Shown: piece by piece, positions 21,535 through 33,700 of the stretch | How the letters are laid out: each line of letters opens with the position of its first letter | Numbering within the stretch: position 1 is the stretch's first letter | Assembly (NCBI RefSeq): GCF_000524195.1 | Contig: NW_020170387.1 | Location: 110,500 to 174,499, forward strand | Direction of reading: 5' to 3' | DNA: 64,000 bases | DNA from: Echinococcus granulosus | Taxonomy: Eukaryota; Platyhelminthes; Cestoda; Cyclophyllidea; Taeniidae | Notes under the pieces: generated by a model | Told to the model about the DNA's origin: nothing | What the model saw: only the letters and a program-made list of their open reading frames with translations | Databases searched by the model: none | Program-made: the position numbers and the translations under genes

Positions 21535-22484
21535 TATAAGTTGCAACAGAAGTTGTAACTCACTCAAACTTTTGTTAGGGCACTTAAAGTCATATTACCT
21601 CCTTATAATTACAAAGACCACATCCAAATTAAACGGTTTGAATACGTGGTAAAATCTATTGACGCATGAGTAATGCTTCATCTCCTCTGGAGTAAGCATC
21701 AGGATCGAGTAAAATTGTTTCATTTTCGGTAAAAAAAAAAACAGGAAGGAACCATCTTTTCTAGCCTAAAACATATTTGAACAACTTACGTTTTGAAGTG
21801 GTTTAAATTAAATTGAATTTCGGTATGGGTTTGCGAGTATCGAAGTGAACTTAGTTCGACTTTATTCGTTCATTTCTACTTAATTCAAACCTTTTCCTCA
21901 AAGGCGTGATCTTGCGCTGTCAAACACTTCACAGGAAATGTCTGTTTTGTTTGCTCTTAATAAAGATACGTCACCATGATTCGCGGGGTGCCAAGATAGC
22001 TTGCGTCTGAAACCATCACTTGGGTAGTGAATGGTGGTAGGTCGGTCTGGAGTTCCATCGTATTTCATGCAATCGCATCGAGTACTCATGGACAAAAAGC
22101 TGCCAACACATTGCACTAGGCTCCTCAGGTAAATTAAACACGAGAAAGGCGATAAGCATAGGTCTCACTTCCACTGCGAAGAGTTGGCTACATTTCGTGG
22201 GTAGGTTTAACATGCAATGTTAAAACACAAAGACGACTCGAATGCACTTGAAAAGGTTTTTCCGTTTCTTCCAAGTTAAATATAGGTTAAAAGGTTAAAG
22301 GGACCATAAATCACCAACGAATCGGCATTTTCCAAATGGGCTAAAACCCGTAGACCAATATTTGAAAAACAATGCTTGTAAGCGGTCGCAGTTCAAAAGA
22401 AAGATTTGCGTTTAAATCGTTACTTCATGAGTCAGTTGGATCTGTAGAGCCCTGAGACTCCTCTGAAGATAAAAGAAGTCATTA

Positions 22485-22560
22485 CTCGGGTCGAATATAT
22501 ATTATCGATGCGGAGAAGGGGCTGGGGGCTACTGGCATGGTCTAAGGGCCAAGGCACAAT
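22485..22560 (-). repeat. Interspersed repeat, copy 5 (inverted)
   Basis: On the minus strand it reads TTAGACCATGCCAGTAGCCC, then CCCTTCTCCGCATCGATAAT and ATATATATTCGACCCGAGT. It is the same core as the upstream copies, in opposite orientation and truncated. Confidence 0.65.
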
Positions 22561-23117
22561 GGTGAAGACTCAAAATGGCCCCTTTAACAAATTGGAGAGT
22601 TAAACAAACAATTCAAGTATTACACATATGAAATTAATGCCCTACCTACCGTGTCCGTCGCTAGCGTGTTGCAACGGATAACAGACGTTCAAAATCAACT
22701 ATCAGGTACTAGTCTTAACATTTTAAATCCCAGACTTTTGCAAACCTGCGTGTTGCCTACGGAATATAGCCTAATGGTTGGTCTATAAGACCGAGAAGTG
22801 CAAAAATGCCTAAAATTAAGCATAACAAAAACTTCAGCAAAATATTGGACCTACCGAACACTTTATATATTCTTGACGAAAAAAGGTGATTTTAAACCTG
22901 CAGACATTAAAAAAGCATGCAAAAGAATGGCAACAAGCCAAGGTTTCTAGTTTTAAACCAAAACATTCTAATATCATGTTCGGGTAGATTTCCTAACAAC
23001 ATCGCTGATTCAATAAATGATTAGTACTAGGACTCCAAATTTGCTATGGACTGTTTCAAGTTATTCATGTAATATGCTAGTTGTTTGTTTAGCTCTCTCG
23101 GTTTTTTGTAAACAGGC

Positions 23118-23250
23118 CAGTTAAAGGCGGCTTGGTATGCAGGTCATGCGAGTAGCCCCGATCCCTTCTGCATGTAGACAATACATGCTCCACTCGAGCA
23201 TTCTGCCTTAAATCGTCCCAAGGGAAGTCTTAAGGCGCCACATTTTATAG
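23118..23250 (+). repeat. Interspersed repeat, copy 6
   Basis: It contains GTCATGCGAGTAGCCCCGAT, CCCTTCTGCATGTAGACAAT, ACATGCTCCACTCGAGCATT and a final GTCTTAAGGCGCCACAT. The block order matches copies 1, 2 and 4. Confidence 0.65.
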
Positions 23251-23324
23251 CCAAATAATTGTCTATAACAAAAGTGCAATAACTCGGTATTTTACTTAAC
23301 TCTGTAGTTACCTACATGAGAAGT

Positions 23325-23475
23325 CCAGCCACTGCGGGTTGTGTTCCCACTCCGCGCCATGGCATTCAGAATATACCAGTAGCTTCCTAATCCTTCTGCA
23401 CCTTAGTAATATGTGGTCATTCACTCCACTGGCTTACTATGACTCTAACGTAGACCCGAAACATTACATTGGTGG
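23325..23475 (+). repeat. Interspersed repeat, copy 7 (diverged)
   Basis: CGCGCCATGGCATTCAGAAT, ACCAGTAGCTTCCTAATCCT and TCTGCACCTTAGTAATATG preserve the CATGCC-AGTAGC-CCTTCTGCA order, with an insertion between the first two blocks. Weaker than the others. Confidence 0.4.
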
Positions 23476-23934
23476 TGATGGTGAGCAAACTCAACACAAC
23501 TCGCCTGTCTTCTAGGCCTCAACACTAAACCCTGGCGTCCCGGAAAAGGGCATCCACCTTAAATGGATGAATCTACAAAAAACTTGACTTTTAACAGATG
23601 GGTAAAAATGACGTCTACTCTGGGTCATTACTTAAATTACCTGTTCTGTAAGAATACTATTAACAAATGAAGCGTCATTACCAAGCTGAAACCGTGTGGG
23701 AAAGCGCATTACGTAGCGATAAGGAGGACTAAACTCAGCGTGTTGGTAGAGAGAGCTATCTTAAATCTTACCTTTTACCAAATGGTTCTGCTTTGGGGCT
23801 AATGGTATCACGAATAGCGACTAGCATATATAGTGCTTTCGCTGTAGATCATGGTCCCATCTTAAACTACATGCCAAATAGGCGCTGTCTTAGTGCCTAA
23901 AGTGTTTCCTTATATCATAAGAAATCTTAGTGAT

Positions 23935-24010
23935 AGGAGGGAAAATGTATTGCTAACGTAGAGAAGAGCTGAGGCTACTGGCATAGAGAGGTGACTGTGG
24001 CGTCTTGGGA
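23935..24010 (-). repeat. Interspersed repeat, copy 8 (inverted, truncated)
   Basis: On the minus strand: GACGCCACAGTCACCTCTCT, ATGCCAGTAGCCTCAGCTCT, TCTCTACGTTAGCAATACAT. The ATGCCAGTAGCC core is intact and the flanks are diverged. Confidence 0.5.
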
Positions 24011-24563
24011 AAGTACAGGCTACGAAGCCTTTAGTGGTAGCGTAACCAGCCGCAAAGTCAAATAATAAACCAAAGCACTTTACTGTGTTACGACTTGAGG
24101 GAAGACTGGGGTTCTACAAAATATTAGCAAATTACTTACATAGCTACAATTTTTTTAGCAACACTTTTGGAGCAGGAATTTCCTACAATAGTATGAGGTG
24201 GTAAACTTAACTTTAGCATTCCATACCAAATTCAGAATCGTGTGATTTGTCAGTAAAGTCTAAGTTGAGCGTACGACCGATTTGATCTTGAAGGTCAGTT
24301 GTTCTTTTAGCGAACTTTTGCTAAAAGCGCAATGTATCGATGAGGTCGGTCACGACTTCACATGTGCTTGTACTGATTTCGTTCGAATGATTTAATGGTC
24401 TCATGCGTGTCTTTCCTCTAAGTTATGATCTCCCCAAATAATTTTATGGCTGGCTGTCCATAATTTGTGTACTGTGGTGACACCAATTGTCATTCATTTT
24501 GCTTTTTGTCGATTTAAGTCAGGTAGGACTTGTCGTAGTCTGTCTCGTGTTTTTCTATAGAAA

Positions 24564-24767
24564 ATGCCAATTAAACTTCGAGGGCGCACGAAGTACAAAC
24601 CTTCTGAGGACTCAGGTCAAGGGGAAGGCAATAATCACCCAGACTGTGTAAAACCTCAAAAGTCAAAGACTCTACTCTGGCGGCTCTTTTCATCTCGCCG
24701 TTCAGTAGATAACACCTCACCGGCTAGTCAACCAGGCGATATCCCCTCTTGCGTCTATGAAAGTGGC
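24564..24767 (+). CDS. Large gene, first coding exon A1
   Basis: It encodes 68 residues starting MPIKLRGRTKYKPSEDSG. Directly before it (24561) is a strong acceptor, TTTTTCTATAG, so a leader exon precedes it. It ends in phase 0 at GGC before GTGAGT. It contains a basic/aromatic patch KSKTLLWRLFSSRRS and ends near VYESG. The similar patch KSLMQVFWRRHSSSSS in the 45.9-kb exon suggests that both are equivalent N-terminal ends. Confidence 0.6.
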
Positions 24768-27700
24768 GTGAGTATTCATTTCCATTCATCGTTGGATAAA
24801 TTGCGCATTGTTTCTGATTTGTACGTAAGTATTCCCACTCTTAATTACTCTCAAGATCTTATCTACATATCATCTGGATGCATGGCAGTTCTGACTTTCC
24901 AGTAAAATAAGTTTTTTCTTCACCTTTGGGCTTAAGAGTAGCGGACTCGCTGTCGTTTTCTAGTTCATTGACTAATGGCTTAGCAAAGAATTGTAAAATT
25001 AGGTGTCCGATTAATTTACTCTTTACTCCAGTAAAGTGAATTTTAAATGGGCCATAATCTTGTTAACTGCTTTAATAGCTAGCAAAAACAATTCAACTAT
25101 GGGTTTATTCTTTTCTACTTGCTAACCGCATGCAATGAATTTGTAAGAAAATATTTTGATTTCCGCTAAAGGGACTGCGGCGGTTAGCGAGTGCTTATAT
25201 TTTATGCTTTTTACATTCCCCACATATGTTACTTTCCCAATACCTATGATACGTGCTCTTTATGTTTCTGTGTTGGACCAGCCTTCCCCGTATTTTTTTT
25301 GCCAGTTAAGCTCTGAGTTCAGCATCAACAAATATGCATGTCTCACTTGCACAGATGAGAAATATTCAATCATCCACTCCAAGAGGATGTTTAGTCTGCA
25401 CTGGGTGTTCATTTGTTGCTCATTTTTATGCTTCTCTTGGTTGGAAAGACAGACTTATTGCTGGCACATTAAATCCTACTCTGACGTTGAAGTCCCCGGA
25501 TTTGCGTTTGCCTCTGATTCACAAAGTTTGCAGGAGCCACTTTTGGTGTTGTTCATTTGATACTAGGCTCTCATTTCCGTCCCTTTATCCGACCATCTGC
25601 TGAGTCCTATTCACATCGTCAATTTTTTTGTAACTGTTGCTTTCTGCTTTTTTCCTAATCAAATCAATTTTCACCGTCATTGGTGTGATTACATCAGCAA
25701 ACAAAGTACATTTTTCTCTTCGTTTTTGGTTTTGTACGAAAATTTATTTCAAGCTGAATTTCAAATATGTTAGCTCCGAAAGGTCTTGCCACCGAAGTGA
25801 TATTTGGCTACTACTGGAATATTCACTAGGCCTATGTAGGCCTAGTTTGATTTTTCATGAATACCACTTGGTCGCATCCCTTTTTACGTCACTACCATGA
25901 CTAATTGTTCGCCTTCATGGCTTCGTAAAATATTGCGATCCCACGGTTTCACCTAAGAAGTACCAACATTTATTTGATTCTTTCCATTGCTTTTTGCTGC
26001 TCTCTGCACATCTCTGATCCCCGTCTCGTGATTATTCGCTTCCCAAAATTCCGCTTTACATTGACATTCTAAATCATAATTACCCACTGTCTCCCCATTA
26101 GAGAAAATGCCAAATTTGATGTCGTCGGAAAATAGGTGGGAGGGGAGGGGTAGATGCTCTCGTGCCTCCTTATTTCCGCGCACAATTTAGTTTATTTTCT
26201 AAACATGATTTACCACTTTTGTTAAGTGACTGCATACTCTGCTAAAACGCCCACGAATCTCACACGGATTGAGCCTTAGTCCCGATCTTACCGGTTCTAG
26301 TTTTTTTTCCCAAATCTCAGAATCACTTCTGCTTTGGGAGTGATATGCTGTATTGTAGAGGTCACTAGTGCTGTCTCTCGAGTTCTACTACATGGTTCGA
26401 GTTTTGATGTCATAGCTTCAATCTTACTCTCTTAAAAAATGTCTGTGTTTATAAACACACTTCACGACTGTTTGTACAGGTGTGTACTGCATCGTCGTTA
26501 CCATATATGCAGTGGAATGTTAGAGTGCATGTATTTTTACGAGAGAAATCTTCTCCTTATCTTCTCACCTAGATTAAGCGTTCAACCGTTCGTATGATCC
26601 GACTTTTTCTGTACCACTGATGAATGCAGGAGCCGGCAATTTTGAAAGCTGTCTAGTTTTGTTTACGTTAAACTGTTAAAATCTTATTAAGACAGGCCTT
26701 TATTGAACTGGACTAATCCAATTGGCCAGGATGGCAGCTGTGTTGTCCGGAGTAAAACTTGCCCAATACGCTGAAACTCAAGTGCTATACAGAATAAAGA
26801 CCTCTCGAGGGACCTAATTTTTATGAAGTCGAGAATTCGTCCATCACTGAGCCCTCAGAAAAATCCGTTATCGGTCGTCATTGACCATCTCTCAAGCCTT
26901 GTGAAAGGTATTTCCTGTCGACGAGTTCGCTATGGCCATCAGCAAAACAGTTGAACTTTTTATCCCTTTTCATTGGTCCAATTTTGCCGGTTCTTCATAT
27001 CCTTATTAATTTTTTTTCTATGAAGAAGATACCAAACCACTGTTATGATGTACTAATGATTCCTCGAGAAAGAAGCATCTTGAGTACAGGTTCTTAGGTG
27101 AGATACCCTGCATTTTTCCTCATGGAAAGAACTTCACTTGATGGTAGAGACATGCGTAGGTTTTTTACGTGCAAACAAAGCCCATCCATTGTATTGCATC
27201 GCATCGTTCTATGGCCCCGCCTTTATCGCGTGACAGATGTTTGGCAGGAGGAATTCGACCTTGAAACGGACTAACCTGGTGATGACGCTCTCTTCACACT
27301 TCTCCCAACCTTAGCCCATCTGTCCCCTCTCCCTTCATTTGCGTGGCGCTCTCGCACATGCATATACACATGCACAATCGTCCGCATCGTTTATGTCCGA
27401 AATTCATACATATCCACCTACGCACCCACATACACACCAAGCATATGCCGTTCTGTGTCGTGGCGTCTTTCCAGCAAACTCTGAACCGTGTGCATATCTT
27501 TGGAGTCCAAATACTACGTCCCGATTAACCCGTCAGAGCTCTATAGCACACGAACTGACCTCTCCAAAAGATTGATTTTTTCCCGTATTTCTGTCAGTTA
27601 CTTATTCACAAACGCTGCTAATGGACTATTTATTCAGGATTCTTATGCTTGCTGGGTTTATTAGTCAAATGTGAAGTAGCTTCGTGGAAAAAAAAACATT

Positions 27701-30700
27701 GGTTTCGCGAGACACTACAGTAAGTCACCCTTTTTGTGAACGCAAAACTAAGTACAAATAGACAGTTTCTCCTACTTTTTGGTGAAAATTTTGCCGTCAC
27801 TCAACAATGGACGAATTGGTTCATTTGGTTTTCCAAGACACTAGGAGTTAACGTTAAACTTTATGGTACTGTTTGGCGACTTCCATCCATTACTATGATT
27901 CTATTGCGTTCGCCGCAGAGCTTTACAAGCTACAATTCTTCCCATTTCAGGCCACTTATGACACCGTGATCTGATTCTTTGCATTTCAAATGATATATTT
28001 GGTGCTATTTTTAAATACTTACTCGGATTTAATCAATTTTGAATGATCTTGCTTCAGCTGCGATGACATTTAGCTAGACCTGCGTGATATTAGACAATGA
28101 ATTATTAACACAGTCATAAAAGTGGCCGGTAATACTGCCATTAGAGCTCAAATTTCATTTTTCTTATTAGTAAAAGACTGAAGGAGAGTCTAAGCTCCCT
28201 ACCTCGTTTGGAAATTGTTATTTTTTCCCTATTCCTCAGTCCAGTTAATGAAAAGCGACGCCTCAGAAGCTGGCTGTTTTTAGACCAAATACATGACAAG
28301 GTGGGTGGATGATGGCGTGAAAAAAAATAATAACTTTATCCACTCATTCGACCAACCGGCGTCACATGACAAACCTGTGTCTGGATGGTAGCTGAATTTA
28401 TACCATCTGATCCAAAGGCTCTTTTGCGCAGATAATTCTATCACTCATCATGCTTCTCCACCTAGTACGCTGAGGCTATGCATTTTCGTCTATCATTCGT
28501 GGTTATATTTTCTACGAATCGTATTCCAAAGGTTGATGCAACAGGACAATAAATGTATCCTTTTTACAACTGCCGTTTCTTGCCCAACCTAATGGATTTT
28601 GCTCGTTTTTAAATAGTTAGGGCTTATTTCGCCAACAAAACTATCTTAAGTTTGTTTGTTGTTATGTCCGGACTTCCGTCTTGTGATTAGCATTTGTGGC
28701 GCATTCGAGTCAAACAAAGTGGGGGCTTTCTAGGCCATTCTTCTTTCAGTAAAAAAAGTCATAGAATATTTTCTGCCTCAGCCTAGTGATTAGCACAAGT
28801 TCCTAAGATTGGGTGGCTACGATTTTTTCGACAAATTTATCCACTCTTCAACGAGTGAAGTGATACGCGCACAATGTGAGCGCAATAGCCATTCTGCGTC
28901 GGCTCCGTGATTGCGCTGCTCTTTTTTGACACGAATGATGGGTTCGGTCGTGCAGTGAAACTGTCGTTTTGCTTTTTATTTGATGAATGAAATCCATTTG
29001 TTTTCCTTCCGCCCCATCCCTTCCCCACCCCGCAGCCACATGGCATGTGGACCTTGTGGATGTGAGGTGTTTTTGCTGTCGGGGCGAGGCAGCAGACTAG
29101 GCGAAACTGTACCGAAATGTAGCGGAAAAACCAGCCGTGTATTCGCTATTCCGTCCACTTCTAGATGGTGCGTTTCTGTGTTAATCAATTCTACCATTTC
29201 TTATCCCAAAGTACCCAACTTTCTCTATTCCTCCAACTTTTCAAGTATGCCCAGGCTTGTCCTTGCTCCCTATTATTTTACTTGCCGATGTTTGAACCAA
29301 TAAATGGCCCTATTAGTTTTAAGGAAAAGCAAACCATTTTAATGATTTTAAAAATGAGGAGGGTTTACTATCTACCATTTTATTCCCGAAACGTCGCTAA
29401 AAGTTGTATATGACGAGTACATAATTACCTACCCATGAAGTGATTAGCTGGCTTTCTAGGATGCACGCAGAGCGAATAAGAATGTTTTCTCATATAACGA
29501 CACATTCCTTCATTTTCACGAGACAGAAAAGTAGGGGAAGTTCTTCTCGTAACAGCAATTAGTCTGTAGCTTCTCAGCTTTCTTCCACACATTTGTAAGT
29601 TTAAGTATTTTTGTCGAAAGCGTTTAACAAAATTGTCAAGTATTTACTCAACTTGTTTTTAGCTCTGAACAGTTCATGTAACAAACAAGGAGGGTATTTT
29701 GAAGCTACCCCACTCCAAACAAACTACCTTTAGGGTATGAAGGTTTAAGAAAAGGTGGAATGATACATGCTGTTGAAATATCTTTAGATTTAAACAAACT
29801 GCCGATTCGCACCACCTTGTCAAATGGACATGGAATTAGTACATTTCTTGATGCAAGTTGCCATATCTTCGTGACAGTTCATCCAGAAAGCTACCGACTA
29901 CATGGCAAACATTAGACGTTAAATTCAAAAAAGCTAAAGAGATCCGAATGCTTCATCCGATGGATAACATCCTCAAGTAATTTTTGTTGGTGATTATAAT
30001 ATGAATATGGTGCTAATAACTATATGCCTTTGCTAAATAATTGTTTACAACTGTAAGAAAATATCCGTTTCTTACACCACTGCACGGGTGTTTTGGAGGC
30101 CCAGCGACCGTGTTATGTGGGAGGGCTAAAAGTTGCATGAACAAGTGAATGCTAGATGAGGATGTACACCGACAAGTATTGTAGACGATCCATCCTCTCC
30201 AAAAATTGCGATCTCGGCACTTGCACTTTACCAACTACCACCATTACTATCATCATCTGCGATCTTGCTGACCTTTAAGCAGTGCATGAAAATATCATCC
30301 GGTTTCGTGCGTTGTGTTTCTTTAGACCGAACCAATCGTGAAATAGAGTTTTTTACTGCTATTATACACAACTTCCTTCTCGATAGTCACACAGACGATG
30401 ATATGGATTGAGTTAAATAATTCAAGTTGTAGTGTTGGTGGTGGGGCATTGTGTTTATGCCTACCTCTGAAAACAAAGGGGAGTATGTGGGGGGGGGAGG
30501 GAGAAAGAGCTAATTTATCTGCCACTTACTAAAAACAGTAGCTCAGACGCGGCATCTGAAAGCCACACTCAGACTCTCATCGGTAAAGCTGTTTGCTTCA
30601 AAATTGAGATTTTCGTTGGTCACCTCAAATGTGGAATTTCTTGGCCATTGTAGAGCCTTGTAACCTACCTACTTTCATTGTTATTTTTAGACAAATTTGC

Positions 30701-33700
30701 CCCTAAACACGGTCTAATGCTATATCCCTGTAGGAAAATATGCAAATCATGAATTTTCAATAATATCTGATGCTACAGCGCAATTACTTTTATGACCCAT
30801 CGCCTTTCGTGTAAAGCAGTTGGGCTATTTGCAACGGGATGCTTCAATCATTCCAGTTTCTCCAGGCATTTGAAGTTCCGACTTAAGTGCTATTGAAGAA
30901 TTATGATTACTGCCCTATTTTATGACCATATGAGTCTATGTAAATTTCAGCCCCTATTAATAAATGCCGCTTCAGTTTTATTTGCAAATAAAGTAGTGAT
31001 TCTTGTATCAGAACTCTCGCCACAACTGTTCTCCTTTAGCTTGCACAAAACGGTGCTCGATGGGCATTCTCCTTCAGTGGGATTGAATGCCGTCCCTGCC
31101 CAGCAACAAACCGTTTCACTTGTACAACTGTGCAAAAGCAGTATCACGTTTTTGCTACTTTTTCTCCCTTTACCTTAGTAATGAGTATTTTTTCGTCCAG
31201 TAGGTTATCCCTCTTGTTGGATATCAGCTGTGCAAAATACTCGGTAGTACTGACTGACTATAATTAACAATATAATCTCCGATGGACAGTTTCTGCATCT
31301 CAAGCAGCTTTGATAAAACTTAATGACTTATTGGTATTTTCAGTTTTACCAATTATTTCAAACGGTATTCGCTTGTTTAGATAAAGTTGTCAGACCTAAC
31401 GCATGACATTTATCCTGATGACTTGATAAGGGCCAAATCCGTTTCTCTATTGGGTGTTCTTCCAACATATTTCAAATTCCTTCATAATTTATGGGGCTGC
31501 ATTTCCGATACATCACCTAATAACTATTCCATCTACTAACCGATTAAATGTTGTGGGGGCAATTTGGAGATTTACTCCATTTTCCACCTACCTATCTAAA
31601 ATCCGTTGAGTTTACTTAAGAACCATTAATTTCGACAGACCCCTGTGTATTTAAAGGCTTCCGCCTGATAAGTCTGGCCTCCAGAAAGCCAGCAGTTCTG
31701 CAAGGTGCTAATAATCCTCATCGCACGCAGTATTTATACTGCCTTCCCTCCACGTTCTCTAGACGTTTGTTTATACGATCCATATCAGGCCATCTGCAAC
31801 TAGCTATTCTGGATACAGTCTGTCTTCTACAACTATAAATGGTTCCCTCCACGGAATTAATGCAAATTAGTAGTTTCTATGTGCTTGTTTTTGATATCGC
31901 AGAATTTGATTCTTATCCGTGAACGTTTTATTATCCCGCGATGGGGCCATTGTGGAGATTTTCGTACTGTTATGCCACAATCGCGCTAATATACCATGAA
32001 ATACTGGTTCGCTGTTCGAACATCTATTGCGTTAGGGTATCCACTCACCTTTTAAATTGGACGTTTTCGTGCATGAGGTAAACTCCTTTTTTTCCTTTGT
32101 GCTTCTGCTAATATGGTGAGTGAATTTTACTTTTTAATAGACCTACAGACGATGTATAATTAAGGGACCCATTCAGAACCGTGGTTGTAAAGATCAGCCC
32201 ATTGCCGAAGTAACCACGGCCTGTTCGCCAAATGATACAGAGACGAGAAGTGGGGTTAATTAATTAACGGGTCTGCCAAATGCTGTGCGAAAGTTCATGC
32301 AAAGATGGGAGTGGACCTACGGCCGTGATCATTGTCCTGGGTGTTTGTTAACTCTGTGCAGCGGGTGTTAAGGTATAGACAGGGGTTTGCACCTATCTCG
32401 ATATCACCGCACTGACTCACCCGGTTTACCTCTGCACCTGTGTCGAGACCACAACCACGGCCATTCGGAACTGTCTGCTGTCTGTTTTCAACATTAAGGT
32501 TAACAATGCTAGTTATTTCCATTGAAAAAAAAAGTGGTTTCGTCCTAGCACTTATAGAACGCTCATCATCAGGGCCTGTCTCAGGAGGAAACCCCTCGGC
32601 AGAGCCCAAACGTAATTATCCTTGTTTTAGCCTTAAACACTTTTTGGGATGCGAGTTGGAGCAGTCAGTTATAACAGCCTGGTAAAGAATGTGAAGTCGG
32701 GCTCAGGTAAGAAAATCAAGCCTCGCGTATATGTGACACTGGCAGCGAAAATATCAAACGACTTCGAGACGTTAATATTTTATTGAAGCATAGACACGAG
32801 AATGTATTTTGCTAGTCATCGCCACTAATAAAGCGTGGCCTGCCTATTCTACGTCAGTTTTCGTAAACCCAACCAGCAAGTGTCTTGCACGGGGATTTTA
32901 ACTTCTGTAACCATTCCCACTTATTCCCTATAATAGACAGGCTTTTAGCATTCAAATCACCCCTTTTCATTCACCCATTACAGGATCAGTCCTGTTTATG
33001 CAAAAAAGTGCCAAGCATTTAGATCAAGTACTTTACTCGAAAACTTGCTACACTCTAGTGATCGGGGAAACGAACAACGAGCCAACTTCATGCCTGAGCA
33101 AATGTACGTAATTGCATATTCTATTGGCAACAATCGGCGCCGTCAATAACTTCCAGAGACCATTTTGAATCAAGCTAGTCATTTCTTTTTTTCATGTTCG
33201 GCTGAGCTATCGAATCCTCGCTTCTCAAATAAATTTTTAGAATTTTGGAGCTTATTTGATTTTATTTTGGATATCACTAAATGCGGATTTTGACCCTCTG
33301 TTGAGACAGACGACATGATTTATGAAATACTTCCCAAGGCAGTATGAGTTCATATGGCCCAACCATAAATCATTAGCTATTTAATATTACTTCAAGCAAA
33401 TGCTAGAAAAGGTAATTTTCGTTCTCTGCGGCTACGAATTTCTGCTTATCAACCAATGCAAAGCCGTGTACTACCTCGTTTTTTCTCCTTCGCACGTTGC
33501 TTCAATGGACTTATCTGCCGGAAGCCTGGTTACAAATGCCTGTAATTGCCATGCATACTGACACGCTGGACTGTTTTATGATACTCTCTGCTTTGGGCGG
33601 TATTTTGGGCGTTGCAGCAACTCCCTTTAAGTAAAACTCCTTTTGTCTAAGTTTACAGTAAATGCGTAAAAGGAAGGGGTGCTTTAGAACCCTTTTTGTC

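Larger units (their letters stand above)
21535..24563. other. Spacer with interspersed repeats
   Basis: No coding gene is supported here. Four copies of the GGGTGGGCTGGCC-type repeat are visible, two of them inverted (listed separately). The right end, just before 24561, is a pyrimidine-rich tract ending in TATAG that looks like a 3' splice site, so at least one untranslated leader exon of the large right-hand gene probably lies in this region. Confidence 0.55.

Noticed and set aside
25156..25560. 134-codon plus-strand frame in the first long intron
   Set aside because: It has no ATG at its start, is cysteine/phenylalanine/serine-rich as expected from T-rich intronic DNA, and an overlapping frame is equally open.
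28976..29303. Overlapping open frames on both strands near 29 kb
   Set aside because: Low-complexity C-rich DNA leaves frames open on both strands; no splice phases or domain support.
32295..32609. Minus-strand frame with GLDTGAEVN, like a retropepsin DTGA site
   Set aside because: Only the four-residue motif fits; the hydrophobic residues expected around a retroviral-type aspartic protease and any neighbouring reverse transcriptase are absent.
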